The position numbers and the translations under genes were made by a program. A model generated the notes under the pieces. That model had not been told where the DNA came from. It saw only the letters and a program-made list of their open reading frames with translations, and searched no databases. From Utricularia gibba (lineage: Eukaryota; Streptophyta; Magnoliopsida; Lamiales; Lentibulariaceae), in assembly GCA_002189035.1 (NCBI GenBank), contig CM007991.1, positions 3,224,001 to 3,288,000 on the forward strand: a DNA stretch of 64,000 nucleotides, read 5' to 3'. Positions 1-13,566 of this stretch are shown here, in pieces. How positions within the stretch are numbered: position 1 is the first letter of the stretch; each line of letters starts with the position of its first letter.

Positions 1-3000
1 CCGAGTGACACCTTCCTGCCTTGAGTTGTGAAGTGGGGTTAAAAAGCTTGGTTGCATGGTTGTAGCAATAGAGGCCCGTCTTCTAGGCTGGAAAGCTTGA
101 GATGCTGCCGCTGTGGTTGTAGGCTGTGCAACAAAGGAACCTCTTCGTGCTTGTAGACTTGGCCTTGCTGTGTTTTTCATCATGAATGGTCTTGGTCCAT
201 TCTCTTTCCCTTCAGGTACAGTAGGCAGGAAGGAAGCTCTGCTTGTCCTTGAAGTAGAGGAAGGCATGGCGTTTGAGATTCTTCTAAGTGGGATCCTTGC
301 GGTGAATGGAGCCAGTGGTGGCTTTTTGGCTGTCGAATTCCTTGCACCTTGATTGGGTTTCGAGGACTGAACAGATATCGAAGCTAAAGCTCGGTTTTCC
401 ACTTTTAATCTTGTTTTCCTTTCCTCAACCAACTGGCTCTCCAGATCTCTTACCTTAGGATGGGCAATATCAAGCAAACCATGCGTAAGTGAAGTGATAA
501 TCTCTACTGGTTTCTATAGAAGCATCGTTCCATACCTTCTCCTGAAGATTCTTGCAAATGTGATCTCTGGCAGCAAGTCGTAGCTGCAAAGAGTGAACAT
601 TCTCCTGCAGTCGCTTTATCTCCTTGTCATCAACTTTTGCCTTTTCAGCCTGCATACAATCATCAAAACAACCGATGAGCAAGCCATGTTTTCCTTCTCA
701 TCACGGGAAGCTGGAATTTTTATTTCATACTAGCTGCTTATATTTTGCAAGTTCAGCATGATCCGGCTGCCGTCGAGCTGGACCCTGCTCAATTCCTCGG
801 ACGCGACTTGCGAAATTCAAGGAGCAAAGGGTTTCCCCAAGATCTGACAAGTTGGGGCTGATTTGGACAAACATCAAAGTCTTACAATCTCCACCTGCAC
901 AGTTGAGGCTCATTTAGAAATGGTACCCCAGACGAACTTAAAAGTTGACCTTGCTGGCTCACCTAGAGAGCTTTGCAGCAAATGTGTAAGTTTGGAGTTC
1001 CTGTTGGATCCAGAAATGGGTTATCCTCAATGGCAGCTGTATCAAAAATCATGAATACTTGGCAAGAAACGGAACCTGTAAGGAACATGAGATGATTTCG
1101 AAGCCAGAGCAGAGATCACATCTCCAAGGGCTGATAATGATTTGTTGATGAACTGAGATTCTTTGAGCCGATCACCCTCTACTTCAGTCCTACTTACACG
1201 CTCACTTCCAGCCAAGTCAACCAGCCACAAATGACTTTTTGTTCTATGCCCATCCAGTAAATCTTCTGCAACAACAGTCACCCGCAACAAGCTGCAGCAG
1301 AATCAAGGGTGTGACAAATTCATATATAATCATATATCATGTATTTTACTTTCTAAATCATACGAAAAGAAAAAGAGGAAAGGCACATATTCCGGCAGTG
1401 TGTTCCTGTAAATTACCAATGAGAGCGACTGCTGAGTTCATTTGCATTAGTTGAGCCAACAGACCTCGCTTGGCTTCCAGATTTCAGAAGACCCCAAATT
1501 TCATCTGTATTGAAAACACGTGCTTCTGTAAGTCCACGTACTTCCTGAGTACCCTCAGCTGATTGCTTTATCTCCAGCCTTCGTTTAAAGAGAATTAACA
1601 CTGTTCAGATGCTCACTACCGAGACAGAAGACAAGCCATAACTATTCAAGGGAATTCACCGAGACGACGCTTACTTCTTTTGGGGCTGGTTTGAGCAGTC
1701 AACCAGCAGATCCCTGATCTTTTCGTTGTAAACTTCTAACATACTCACAAACAAATCGCATCTCACAATATTGCTTCTTTCCTCAGATATTTTAAACAGC
1801 ATTTCCAAAGTTCTGTAGTTCACTCCTCTATTCCCCGGCGCCCCTTCCATTGTGTATGTTTTTCCAGAACCAGTCTGTCCATAGGCAAATATGCATACGT
1901 TGTAACCATCCAAAACAGAGCTCACTAGAGGCCGTATTTGAGCAAAGACAACATCTGCATAATGTAAAGACACAATGATTAGCATCGTGACGAGTTCAGT
2001 AACATGAATTATAAAATAACGAATGAGGGAAATGAGAGGCATCTGTAACAGTCAGCAGGACTCTGTTCAGCCAAATGATTTAATTTTCCTTCAAACTTAC
2101 CTTGGTTGTCCTCTGCTCGGAATACATGATCAAATCTGAATTGCTTTCTGGAAAAGTCAGAGCTAATGATGTGGAGCTCATTTTCTTGAGATGCATCAAA
2201 ATCAAGGGCTGAAGTTGTACCATTAGCAATCTCATATTCTTTTAGTGGCCTGAACCTGCAGAAAACCCTTATGTTTCCCTTGAGCTCAGTAATCTCATTG
2301 AAGAGCTTCTGTCTTTGAGAGTATTCTTCCAAATACTTCCTTTTTAGAAGTTCTGTCTCTTCAGCATACTTTTTCTTCAGAGCCTGATGCTCCGCTGCTA
2401 AAAATGTAGTAAAATAAGGATTTGAAAAACAAATAACGAACTGTGAATTATACACAGATTCTGAAACAATATGGAACTTGTAACATACTAAGATTCTGAA
2501 GAGATGTGAAAGCATCATGTCCACACAAAGATTCAGACTCAATTCTCGTCACATCATTGCACGAGCGCTCTCGTTCCTTTTTCATAACCTGAAGCAAAAT
2601 TCAGATAATCATAAAAAAGGTTCTAGAAATCAAGGTACTTTCCAAGACACCCAATCACCTGAAATTGGTTACTAATGTCTTGTAGTTTCATAAAGATGGG
2701 ATGCATATGGCCCTGGTCACATGTTTCTTGAATTGAATCATATTCAGTATCAGAACTTGTTTCCAAGCTGCAGGTCTCATCGCATTGCCCTGAAAATAAT
2801 CCCCCATATCAGAAATGAGTTTTCCAAAAGCGAAGTCAGAAACCCACAAAAGTCTCCACAATATACCATAGCATAATGTACACCCAATGTGAATTTGATC
2901 AAATGGAGCGCAAAAAATTAGTTACTCACCATGATTTCCAGTAGATAGAGCTACGGATCCGTCGAAATCGACAGGAGTTTCGAAAGCACGATCTGTAGAA

Positions 3001-3093
3001 AAAAAAACAACAAACAGCCGCAAATGAACACAATATCACATTACATGACGGCACGGCCGCGTTTTAGAGGAAACGTGTACAAGTACCGTTCAT
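1..3093 (-). CDS. KIN14S: KIN-14S-like minus-end kinesin, C-terminal end cut by window edge
   Basis: Minus-strand gene. Exons read from the sequence: 3087-3093 (ATG at 3093), about 2934-2992, about 2659-2790, 2489-2588, 2101-2398, 1675-1954, 1417-1578, 1076-1291, 963-1000, 731-894, 536-649, and <1-453. The motor domain begins at [12 protein letters not shown], has the P-loop GQTGSGKT, switch I NELSSRSH and switch [10 protein letters not shown], and ends at [15 protein letters not shown] coiled-coil stretch precedes the motor and a basic tail follows it. A motor placed after the coiled coil is the kinesin-14 layout, so the protein should walk toward microtubule minus ends. Similarity over motor and tail is closest to plant KIN-14S. 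The first exon is only 7 coding bases (ATG AAC G), which makes the start the weakest part of the model. No frame break was seen. The 3' end lies outside the window. Confidence 0.9.
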
Positions 3094-3456
3094 GGAAGCA
3101 GATAAAATGCCACAATCTTCTCGGACTGACAGAAACAATAGTTTGAGCAAAACGACGCGCGGAAGAGGAGAGAGCATGGGTGAGCAAAGCCTTTATTCGG
3201 TTCGAAACAGATCACAATCGCCAGTTTTTGAACTTGGAGCAATCTGGGCCGTTGGATTGCTGGATTCTGTGGAGCTTCTCGTAACGGCTATAATTCTGTT
3301 TGGGACCCACATGCAATTGTTCTGACGTACAAATCGAACGCGCTGTCGCGCAGTTGTGGAGATCAAATGAAATAACTTCCATTCTCTGCTCTCTCTCTTC
3401 ATTCACCGCCACCGACGGAACTTGAAGATCCAGTTGCGCCTCCGCTGCCGACTACG
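3094..3456. promoter_or_regulatory. Shared intergenic region of two divergent genes
   Basis: A 363-bp gap separates the start codon of the kinesin (-) from that of the small protein at 3457 (+). Both 5' leaders and promoters must fit here. The stretch has pyrimidine-rich tracts near 3385-3405 but no clear TATA box. Calling it a bidirectional promoter is inference from geometry. Confidence 0.4.
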
Positions 3457-3861
3457 ATGAGTTCCATTTTCCGGCAGCGTTTGGATCAATCGCTTCCGCT
3501 TTCCCAAACCCAAGTTCAAGACGCCAAAGCTCAAACTCAGGGTCTCCGCCGTCGCCTCTCCTCTCTATCCCTAAATCTCAAAATTAATCCGTCCGCCGCC
3601 GAATGGACCCTCCGCCGCTCCAAATCCTTCTCCTCCTTCGGTCAAAACGCCGGAACTTCAATCAAAGGGTGGTGGTCCCGGAGCTGGGGCTGGATCCTGT
3701 CTCGGAAGCCCTCGTTCGCTGTAGATCTGGAGATGAATGAGGAAGAAACCGCCGTTCTAGGTACTCACAATAGAGGCAGTTTACGCCACATTTTTTACAA
3801 GTTTAGTACACAAATCAGCCGGAAGCTCCACCGCGCTGACGGCGGTCACCTCCCACGGTAA
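3457..3861 (+). CDS. Small plant-specific protein of unknown function (134 aa)
   Basis: A single-exon ORF from ATG 3457 to stop 3861. The N-terminal half is rich in Ser, Arg and Leu (LRRRLSSLSLNL). A central Lys/Trp segment reads IKGWWSRSWGWILSRKPSF and is followed by an acidic patch (DLEMNEEE). The C-terminus is basic. I recognise the general form of a conserved, uncharacterised plant protein family with a Trp-rich core, but cannot name it. There is no clear signal peptide or transmembrane segment. Codon use resembles neighbouring real genes (C- or G-ending codons in the exon), and the AT-rich 3' flank contrasts with it. Confidence 0.65.
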   Translation: MSSIFRQRLDQSLPLSQTQVQDAKAQTQGLRRRLSSLSLNLKINPSAAEWTLRRSKSFSSFGQNAGTSIKGWWSRSWGWILSRKPSFAVDLEMNEEETAVLGTHNRGSLRHIFYKFSTQISRKLHRADGGHLPR

Positions 3862-4298
3862 CATGAAATCGACGCCGGATTCGCCTCCTCATCGGATCAA
3901 CCATACACGCTGCAATCTCTCATTTCTTGATTTATGTATTTTTTCAAGATTCAAGAATTCTTTTGCTGTTCATCTACCAGTTTGCTTGCTGTATCCTGTG
4001 CGTGATCGTGATCTCGCTTTTTTGAAGAAACTGAACTAGAAGTATCTCTTTTGTACTAAAAGGTCTGATTTATTGAATATTTGCAACGTTGGGCATGAAA
4101 AAGGAGTATTTATATTTTCCTCCTCATTCAAGACAAAGTTTCTGAGGCCAAATTGTAAAAAAGGCACTTGGAAGGGTATAGTTGAGTTATCATGATACTG
4201 CGACACGTGGGATCGTAACTGGAGACGGATCTATCTCGGGCTGCAACGGCAGCAGGAAGGACGTTTTGTTCGGGATTGTGGAGGAGGGAGGAGTAGTG

Positions 4299-6087
4299 AT
4301 GGCTGCCGTGTCCGCCGCCGTGAACATCTACGCGCCGCCTTGTCGTCGGGAACTGCACATCTTCTCCACCTTTCCTATCCGCTCCGGAACTTCACCCGCC
4401 TCCGCTTCCCGTTTCGGCCGTGAGCACCCGGTGGGTCTTTTCACACCTAGCCGCAGGACAGCAGCTATTTATTCCTCTCAAACTCCATACATCTCCGTTG
4501 AACCTGCCTCCACGACTTCTGCCGGGGGTAATTTCGGTTAATTGGTTGATGTTTACGCATATAGTTATTTTGCGTTCATGGTTGTTGAGTTACCGATTGG
4601 TGAATGAAGGCTGGGAGGACTTCGCTGAAAAGGTTTCTGGCGAGTGGGACGGCTTTGGAGCGGATTTTACGGCGGAGGGGAAGCCAATCCACCTTCCGGA
4701 ATCGGTTGTTCCGGAGGCTTTTAGAGAATGGGATGTTGAGGTTTTCGATTGGCAAACGCAGTGCCCTACTCTCGCTCAATCCCAAAACAACTACAATCCA
4801 TCGCTTATCTACAAGACCATTAAACTCCTCCCAACCGTTGGGTGTGAAGCCGACGCCGCCACTGTTTACAGTACCCTGGAGAGGAATGTAACGGTAGGCC
4901 ATGACTCTCCTTTCGCGTATCAATCCAGGGGAAGCTACGTAGCTCTATGGCCTACTAGCAGCACTGACAGGTTCCTTGCCTTGGAACACTGCTTGGTGAA
5001 TCCTGATGACAAGGAATCACGGGTAAGGGTAATTCAGACTATTGAGTTGCAACCGGAGCTGAAATTGCGCAGTATTCAAGTCTTTGCGGAGCGATGGTAT
5101 GGCCCATTCAGGAACGGGGAGCAACTTGGGGGGTGCGCCATTCGTGATTCTGCATTTGCTGCCTCTGAACCTCTAAATGCATCCCAAGTTTCGTCAGTGT
5201 GGCAAGCCTTCACTTCTATTGCCACATTTGATGATTCCCACAAGGTTAGTTTGTAAATTCTTGATGACTTGCCCTCTCTGTGGGACTCGACCTTCTGTTG
5301 GTTATTGCTGTTCTACACAGATCAAATATTGCATTGAAGTTAGTGTGAATCCATGCCTACATATTTAATCGATTGTGTTTCAGTTCTTGATTATCAAAAG
5401 GATGCAATCTCCTTTTCATTTGTGGATTTACTTTCTGTTAATATGGTAGATGAAGTTCAATTTCTGAGTGTGGATGCGGGATGTTGGTAGCAGGTTCTTT
5501 TCATTCTTCATTCATGTAAGATAGCGATGTGAATGGATCTCGTAGATGTTGTTAACCCATTGTTTTCCATCATGAATCAGGCATTGACAGCTTGTTACTG
5601 GTATAAAGGTTTCATTCTCAGTGAGATTTACTTTCCCTTGTGTGATCAGATGATTCAGCTACTCGAACCAGTAGGCGTCTGCCAAACAAGGAGGAATGTG
5701 AGTGAATTCATATTCCTCCCAAAGCAGCTTTGGTGTTCAACAAGAAGAGCAGAAAATGGCGGAATCTCATTTGAAGTTGGATGGTTGTTTGGTCAGGGAA
5801 GAAGCATAACATCAAAGTGCACCTTTTCAAGCACAGCTCAACTCCAAGTAAGCTTCTTTGTGAACACAAAATGGTTCTCTGTGTTGCAGGCTCTCAGAAA
5901 TTATTCATTGCTCACACTTGCTGCAGGAGATTACCATGGCAAGCGAAACCGTAACTCAAGAATAGAGTTCAGGATTCAAAATGCCGCACTTCCGCAGAAA
6001 CAAGTGATACAGCAAGTTGAATTGTATGTACTTACAAGCAAGGTGATACAAATTACTCGGAACATTACAGCAGTTACAAACAAATAA
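4299..6087 (+). CDS. Plastid-targeted protein of unknown function, two similar-sized beta-rich halves
   Basis: Exons 4299-4527, 4610-5244, 5650-5847 and 5890-6087 give 419 aa in one frame. The first ~70 residues are Ser/Ala/Pro/Arg-rich with no acidic residues until GREHP, as in a chloroplast transit peptide. The mature part starts near GWEDFAEKVSGEWDGFGADF and has many alternating hydrophobic strands. A second part (IQLLEPVGVCQTRRN, then WCSTRRAENGGISFEVGWLFGQ) looks like the C-terminal half of plant chloroplast proteins related to DUF3598, which have lipocalin-like barrels. That family link is from memory of the pattern and is tentative. The ATG at 4299 was chosen because it begins the transit peptide; an in-frame ATG lies upstream at 4182. 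Confidence 0.75.
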
Positions 6088-6289
6088 ATAGACCTGAATC
6101 TTCTGAAGTCCATCATCTACATGCAGCCTCCTTATTCCAGAAGACTCTCCTACATTCTGTTTTCATCAGATTCGCTACTCATATGAGCTACAAATATGCA
6201 GAACGTCTTTTAGGGTGGCGACTGATGGCTATAAAATCCACAACAGCTGATTCACTCAGGAAGGCAAATCACCTGGGAAGAATGGCTCT

Positions 6290-8507
<2,218 letters not shown>

Positions 8508-8627
8508 GAAACAACCTGATTCCCCCTCTCTGTTTCTATCAGAATCCCAAGCCTTTCCACATCAAGTAGCTTCTCATGGATATCCCCAATTTCTGGAATC
8601 AAAGACACAAAGCAAGGAATCATAAGC

Positions 8628-9461
8628 TGCAACAGAGAAAAAGTGGAAATTCTAGCTACCAACAACTCCATAATCTACCACGAATACCCGCAAACCGCAA
8701 CATCAAACGAACCAGAATACACGCCACGCAAAGTCACAGATAATGATAGATGCAAGAAAATCAGACCGGACCACAAAAAAAAAAAGAGAAAAAACAAGCA
8801 ATCCCCATTATCAATCAAAGCGTTAAAACAAAGAACACCCACGTACCTGATCAAACACAGCTACAGGGAGGAAAAAAGAAAAGCCCTTTCAGAAGTAGAG
8901 CAAAGGAGCAGATGGATCCTCATTCAAATTATCCATAAGCTCCACCAAAATAAAAAAGGGAGAAGAACTCCATTACTGACCCAGTCAAAAAATATCTGCG
9001 CACCAACCTTGCAAACAGCCATGTGCGGGCAAAGCCGGCTTTTTATCCGTTTCCTTTTCTTGTCCTGAGTTGCGATCTTTTTTATCCCAGTGGGGTCTCC
9101 CTTCAGACGTGGTTTTCAACGCAGGAAGACGACCACCGGAAAGCCGCCACATGCAGATTTCCATTTCTAATTAAAATCCTGATCCTTTAGCTCCCTACGG
9201 ATCACAATGAATGCCACTGGCCATATCTCTCTCATCTCCACGAAAATATTTACGGGTTAGTTTTGAAAATAATAAAAAATATGTGTGGAACTTTGAAAGA
9301 AAGTTTTGTGCAAAACGAGTACAATTTGTAAATATGTATAAAGTGAGGGGCACAAAAGGGAAATATGAAGAAAGAAGGGAAAACGCTGCCACATATAAAT
9401 ACACTGTTGAAATGCAGACGTCGCCCGCAGCAGCTCTTTGTCTACTCCGAACACCGCCGCC
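8628..9461. other. CDPK 5' leader, promoter and AT-rich spacer
   Basis: The CDPK 5'-UTR intron and first leader exon occupy roughly 8627-9040, followed by its promoter. From 9230 to 9360 the DNA becomes AT-rich. A TATA-like CATATAAATAC lies at 9389-9399 on the plus strand, about 65 bp ahead of the decayed tract at 9462. No protein gene is supported inside this stretch. Confidence 0.4.
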
Positions 9462-10110
9462 ACAATGTGGCTTCTTCTGCTACTGTCGCTCCTTCACAGC
9501 GCCACCGTCCGCCAAAACCAGCAGAATTTCAGATGTCGGGGGAAAATTCCTGGCGCCGTCTCGGAATCCGAGAAGCTGGAAGGCTTAACGGAGTTGGTTG
9601 ACCTCTTGTACCGAGTCACATGATTTCAGATCGGTTCTTTCTTCTCCGTTCAACATTTACATTGTCTGGCATGGCATCTGAATCGCGAATCACCTGCTTC
9701 TCCCTTCGCGGAGCGGGCACCGTTTCGCTGTACACCGACCAGACCGGGGCTAATATCTCGCGCTCCGTTGCCATCGTTGGAGAGCACACGGACGCGAGTT
9801 ACTCCCACGGCGTGAGTCTCATGGCCCCTCAATTCAACAGGTGGTCGAGACGATGCAAGGTTTAAATCCTTCGCTGTCGACCACAAGAGCTTGCACCCAC
9901 GGCGCCGTTCAAGATTTCCGCCGCGCCGTCTGCGAAGCGCGTCGATGGTGGGGTGCACATTGCCGTACCCCTGGGTCGGAAACTCCGGCAAGACGTCCCG
10001 GAATTCAGCGCGGACCGCATGTCCGGCAGCGGCCCGGGGAATCTGTAGCCGCCTAACGGCGGCGTGGGTATCGACGACGATGCTGGCGGAGCGGGTACTA
10101 ATGCGCGCTA
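9462..10110 (+). pseudogene. Decayed coding-like tract, possible gene remnant
   Basis: GC-rich DNA with codon-like composition sits between AT-rich flanks, 60 bp after a TATA-like motif. Near the start, a frame reads MWLLLLLSLLHSATVR, a plausible signal peptide, and stops at 9623. Another frame from about 9671 is open for ~65 codons (for example SRSVAIVGEHTDASYSHG), meets TAA at 9863-9865, stays open for 55 codons (DGGVHIAVPLGRKLRQDVPE), meets TAG, then runs 24 more codons to TAA at 10108-10110. One frame interrupted by two isolated stops suggests a broken gene or an unrecognised intron structure. I do not recognise the family. It could also be chance openness of GC-rich DNA. Confidence 0.3.
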
Positions 10111-10358
10111 ATCACTTGATCACTGAACAAAGCTTTTTTTGTTAATTGTTTAATTATTTTTCTAATACCGTAAAAGCAAAAACACTTTTTTTTAATTTTT
10201 CTGTTTTAGTAATTTTTTTATGATAGCAAAAAATACATATATTTAATTACTATTTATAGCAACCTTATGCTCTTCCGCAACACTGGAGCTCTGTCGAAAA
10301 GTCTCCTTCTGACTCTCTGAATCGGAGCCCTAATTTTTTCTCAATTGGAATTCAGAAT

Positions 10359-12031
10359 ATGTCGAGGCGAGCGCTTCCGATCGTCAATCGGATTCTGTTT
10401 TCCGGCGGAGTCAACGCGCAGTCCCGATCCGTGACGTACATGCCTCGTCCTGGAGATGGAGCTCCCGCGCCGTGACTCTGATTCCTGGAGATGGAGTCGG
10501 TCCGCTGGTTACCGGTGCCGTGGAACAGGTCATGGGTGCTATGCACGCACCGGTTTACTTTGAGAAGTACGAGGTTTTTGGTGACATGAAGACCGTGCCT
10601 CCTGAGGTGATCGAATCGATTAAGAAGAATAAGGTTTGTTTGAAGGGTGGGCTGAGGACCCCCGTGGGTGGTGGTGTCAGCTCGCTGAATGTGGCATTGA
10701 GAAGGGAGCTTGATCTTTATGCATCACTCGTGCATTGCTTTAATTTGGAGGGGTTGCCGACGCGGCATGAGAATGTGGATATCGTCGTGATTAGGGAAAA
10801 TACAGAAGGCGAGTATTCGGGACTCGAGCACGAGGTTGTCCCTGGAGTTGTCGAAAGCCTCAAGGTTTTTTTTTTTAATTTTTTGTTCCTGTCACATCTT
10901 TGTGCCTGTATTGCTATTTCAAGAAATCGTTGCTGTGAACATCTTGCACAGTCTGAGGGTGTGTGAAATTTACGCCAGCCACTCTACGTAAAAAGGTAGG
11001 AACTTTATAATGGCTGCCCTTTGATGGCGTGGACGTGTGATCGTTCGATTCCTCATGCTGATAGCGGAATTTTCTTATATGATTCTTTCCTTTGTCTTCT
11101 TGCCTTTTACTGCTGCTTTTTCTGGGCTGCAATGTTTTCTTACACTTTATTTATAGGTTATTACAAAGTTTTGCTCGGAGCGCATCGCACAGTATGCTTT
11201 TGAATATGCATACCTCAACAACAGGAAGAAAGTAACTGCCGTGCATAAAGCAAATATCATGAAACTGGCAGATGGCTTATTTTTGGAATCTTGTCGTGAG
11301 GTTGCTAGCAAGTACCCCAGTATTCAGTATAATGAGATGATAGTGGATAACTGCTCTATGCAACTTGTTTCTAAACCAGAGCAATTTGATGTCATGGTAA
11401 GACTGAATGACGCTCTAGGTCTTGATTCCAATGGGAGTCCACTCTTCTTTTTTTTTTTCATCTATGTTGGCTTGAGAGTTTTTAATGGTTGCCTGATAAA
11501 AAAAAGATGCTTATGTCACTTCCGATATTGAAGGTGACTCCAAATCTTTATGGGAACCTGGTTGCCAACACTGCAGCTGGTATCGCTGGAGGTACTGGTG
11601 TCATGCCTGGAGGTGCGTAGCGTGCACTGTTTAAGCTTTTCTTAGTTCTCCAAAAAGTTGGTCTAGTTTGCAATTATGGTCCTATCGAGTGAGTACATTT
11701 CCTTCTAAAATCAAGCTTTTCCTAGATTTTCTGAGTTGTAGTATGCTCTGTTCCAGGAAATGTGGGTGCGGATCATGCCATTTTTGAGCAAGGTGCATCT
11801 GCGGGTAATGTAGGAAATGCGAATTTGGTGGAGCAAAAGAGGGCAAATCCAATAGCTTTACTTCTATCTTCGGCCATGATGCTACGACATCTGCAGTTCC
11901 CTTCGTTTGCGGATCGTCTTGAGACGTCAGTTAACCGAGTCGTAGCTGAAGGCAAGTACCGGACCAAGGATCTTGGTGGAGAGAGTACTACCCAAGAAGT
12001 TGTGGATGCCGTCATTGCAAACCTTGATTAA
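10359..12031 (+). CDS. IDH1: NAD-dependent isocitrate dehydrogenase regulatory subunit, mitochondrial, frameshifted
   Basis: Exons 10359-10864, 11157-11396, 11534-11612 and 11757-12031. The basic N-terminus ([17 protein letters not shown]) is a mitochondrial presequence. It is followed by [13 protein letters not shown], then [20 protein letters not shown], the isocitrate/isopropylmalate dehydrogenase start. Later motifs include [29 protein letters not shown], and [19 protein letters not shown]. The enzyme takes part in the TCA cycle as a heteromer of catalytic and regulatory subunits; the MPRPGDG lead-in is typical of plant regulatory subunits. At about 10471-10474 one base, probably C in CCCGCGCC, is missing, so the frame from the start ATG ends in TGA at 10474-10476. 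The summed exons are 1100 nt; one added base gives 1101 nt, 366 aa, the normal length. A sequencing error is the likeliest cause. Confidence 0.9.
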
Positions 12032-12212
12032 ACTCTGCATATAAACTGCCCAAGCTACAGTTCTTTGGTAATTCTTTCCCCCAATCCTCCAGAGTTTTGT
12101 TCCTCATAAAGCAGGATGCTTGCTGATTTGAACATGGAGTTGGAATAAGTATGGCCTGAGTACTTCATTTATATCTGCTCTCATTTGAACTCCAGCACAT
12201 GGTGCAGCATTG

Positions 12213-12605
12213 TCATCCATTACCCACCTCTTTTTCTGAAGTTACATGATATGATACAGGCTTCAATTCCCCATCTCCTGCCATCCTTTGGCGGTTTACT
12301 GTCTGAAGCTCTTGAAATGTTGGCAGTGGTGGGAGTAAAAGAGTATTGGATTTAACCACCCTCCTCACTGTAGTTGTTGTTGGTCTACAGATTTGGGTCA
12401 AATCCTCAACCGGGACCCGGTTATGGAAAACAGAACCCGCAGCCCACCCATATGCTTGAATAGCTAGGATTGGAACAGGGGAGCAAGTATACAACTGGTT
12501 ACCTAGGATCCAAATAGCATGGGGGCCGGGTTGAGAATCTGGGTTGCCATGATGACCCGCACATGGACCCGTGTCCCAATCTGTCTTCTCTGGGTGACGA
12601 AACAT
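12213..12605 (-). CDS. Orphan ORF, 130 aa, unknown
   Basis: An ATG-started minus-strand frame bounded upstream by an in-frame TAA. Codon choice looks gene-like. Its C-terminal part has a low-complexity-free, polar character (VEDLTQICRPTTTTVRRVVK, then TFQELQTVNRQRMAGDGELK). I find no signal peptide, membrane span or known motif. It lies convergent to and 180 bp beyond the IDH1 stop. It may be the last exon of an unannotated gene, a retained fragment, or chance. Low confidence. Confidence 0.3.
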   Translation of the reverse strand: MFRHPEKTDWDTGPCAGHHGNPDSQPGPHAIWILGNQLYTCSPVPILAIQAYGWAAGSVFHNRVPVEDLTQICRPTTTTVRRVVKSNTLLLPPLPTFQELQTVNRQRMAGDGELKPVSYHVTSEKEVGNG

Positions 12606-13330
12606 GGATGCGAAATTGATATCATTTTAAATTGGGTACACGACAGCAAAGTGGGAGATGACGTTTTCCGACGGCACGGCGGCGTGGGGGCTCACCTCCT
12701 CCACTCCCTCCCTCCCTCCGTCCTTTTGGTGCAGCCTGCACCCCTACAGTCTACGGATGCTGATAATGCATGGTTTTCAATGTGCGATTACTCTTTGCCG
12801 GTCCGATCAACCCATAGCCGTCGTCCCAGACTGGTCCCCATCTACTCCGATCCAAATCCCCCCACCTGCTCTGATGCGTCACAGGAATCCCACAACCAAC
12901 AAACCTTCCTCCTCATCACCATCCCCGCATCTCAGACACAGCACTGCCTGCTCCTAACCCCATCAAGAAACCCCCAGGATCCATCCATCCTATCAGCATT
13001 CAGCAGCAGCAGCAGCAGCTGCCACGCCACCCCTCCCTTGGAGTTGGGTAGGCACATAAAGCATCTGTCTATCTATCTATCTCCCCCTCCGGTACCTAAT
13101 ACCTTGACCTACGGGGTGGTTTATTTGCGTGTTGCAATAAGAATGTAGATGGGCGCATCTACCCTCGGGAGAGGCCGGCGCCCGCCGGAGCATAATCGTC
13201 GTACCCTGAACACATCAGTCCCCGGCAGCGTCTATGCGTGAATGGCCTCATCATAATGTCATATTATTATCATACAATAAGACCTTAGCCCAAAACCCTA
13301 TCTATCTCCCTATCACCCTTTATTCCTTAC

Positions 13331-13566
13331 CTATGTTTTCAAACCAAGACTACAAATCGTTCAAAATTCGGTTTTGATCGGTCAAAAGCTAAATTTGATC
13401 GATCAAAAAAAAGGATGCTATCTTCAAATAAAAATGGATTGCAATAATGATGATTATTTAAATATCATATCTCATAAAACCAGAAACCTTTTGTCTTGTT
13501 AATCGGTGATTTGCCAAAAAAACGGTTAACTAGTTTCCCAGTTAATCCATGGGTTTGAAAACATAG
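13331..13566. mobile_element. MITE-like element with 15-bp perfect terminal inverted repeats
   Basis: CTATGTTTTCAAACC at 13331-13345 is matched exactly in inverse at 13552-13566 (GGTTTGAAAACATAG). The element is flanked on both sides by the direct repeat TTAC (13327-13330 and 13567-13570), as expected of a target-site duplication. The 236-bp body is AT-rich and has no ORF. These are the features of a non-autonomous DNA transposon. The superfamily cannot be settled by eye: a 4-bp duplication is unusual for hAT (8), Mutator (9) or PIF/Harbinger (3). Confidence 0.75.

Noticed and set aside
4420..5256. Start of the plastid protein at 4420
   Set aside because: That frame crosses the first intron; splicing 4527 to 4610 joins the transit peptide in phase.
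8643..9068. 141-codon plus-strand frame
   Set aside because: Lys/Thr-rich low-complexity frame lying over the CDPK leader intron and promoter.
9650..9991. 113-codon minus frame over the decayed tract
   Set aside because: Arg-rich antisense translation; the plus strand shows the better codon pattern.
12519..13148. 209-codon plus-strand open frame
   Set aside because: It runs through simple repeats with no family motif, Ser/Pro-biased by composition, and overlaps the orphan minus ORF; likely chance openness.
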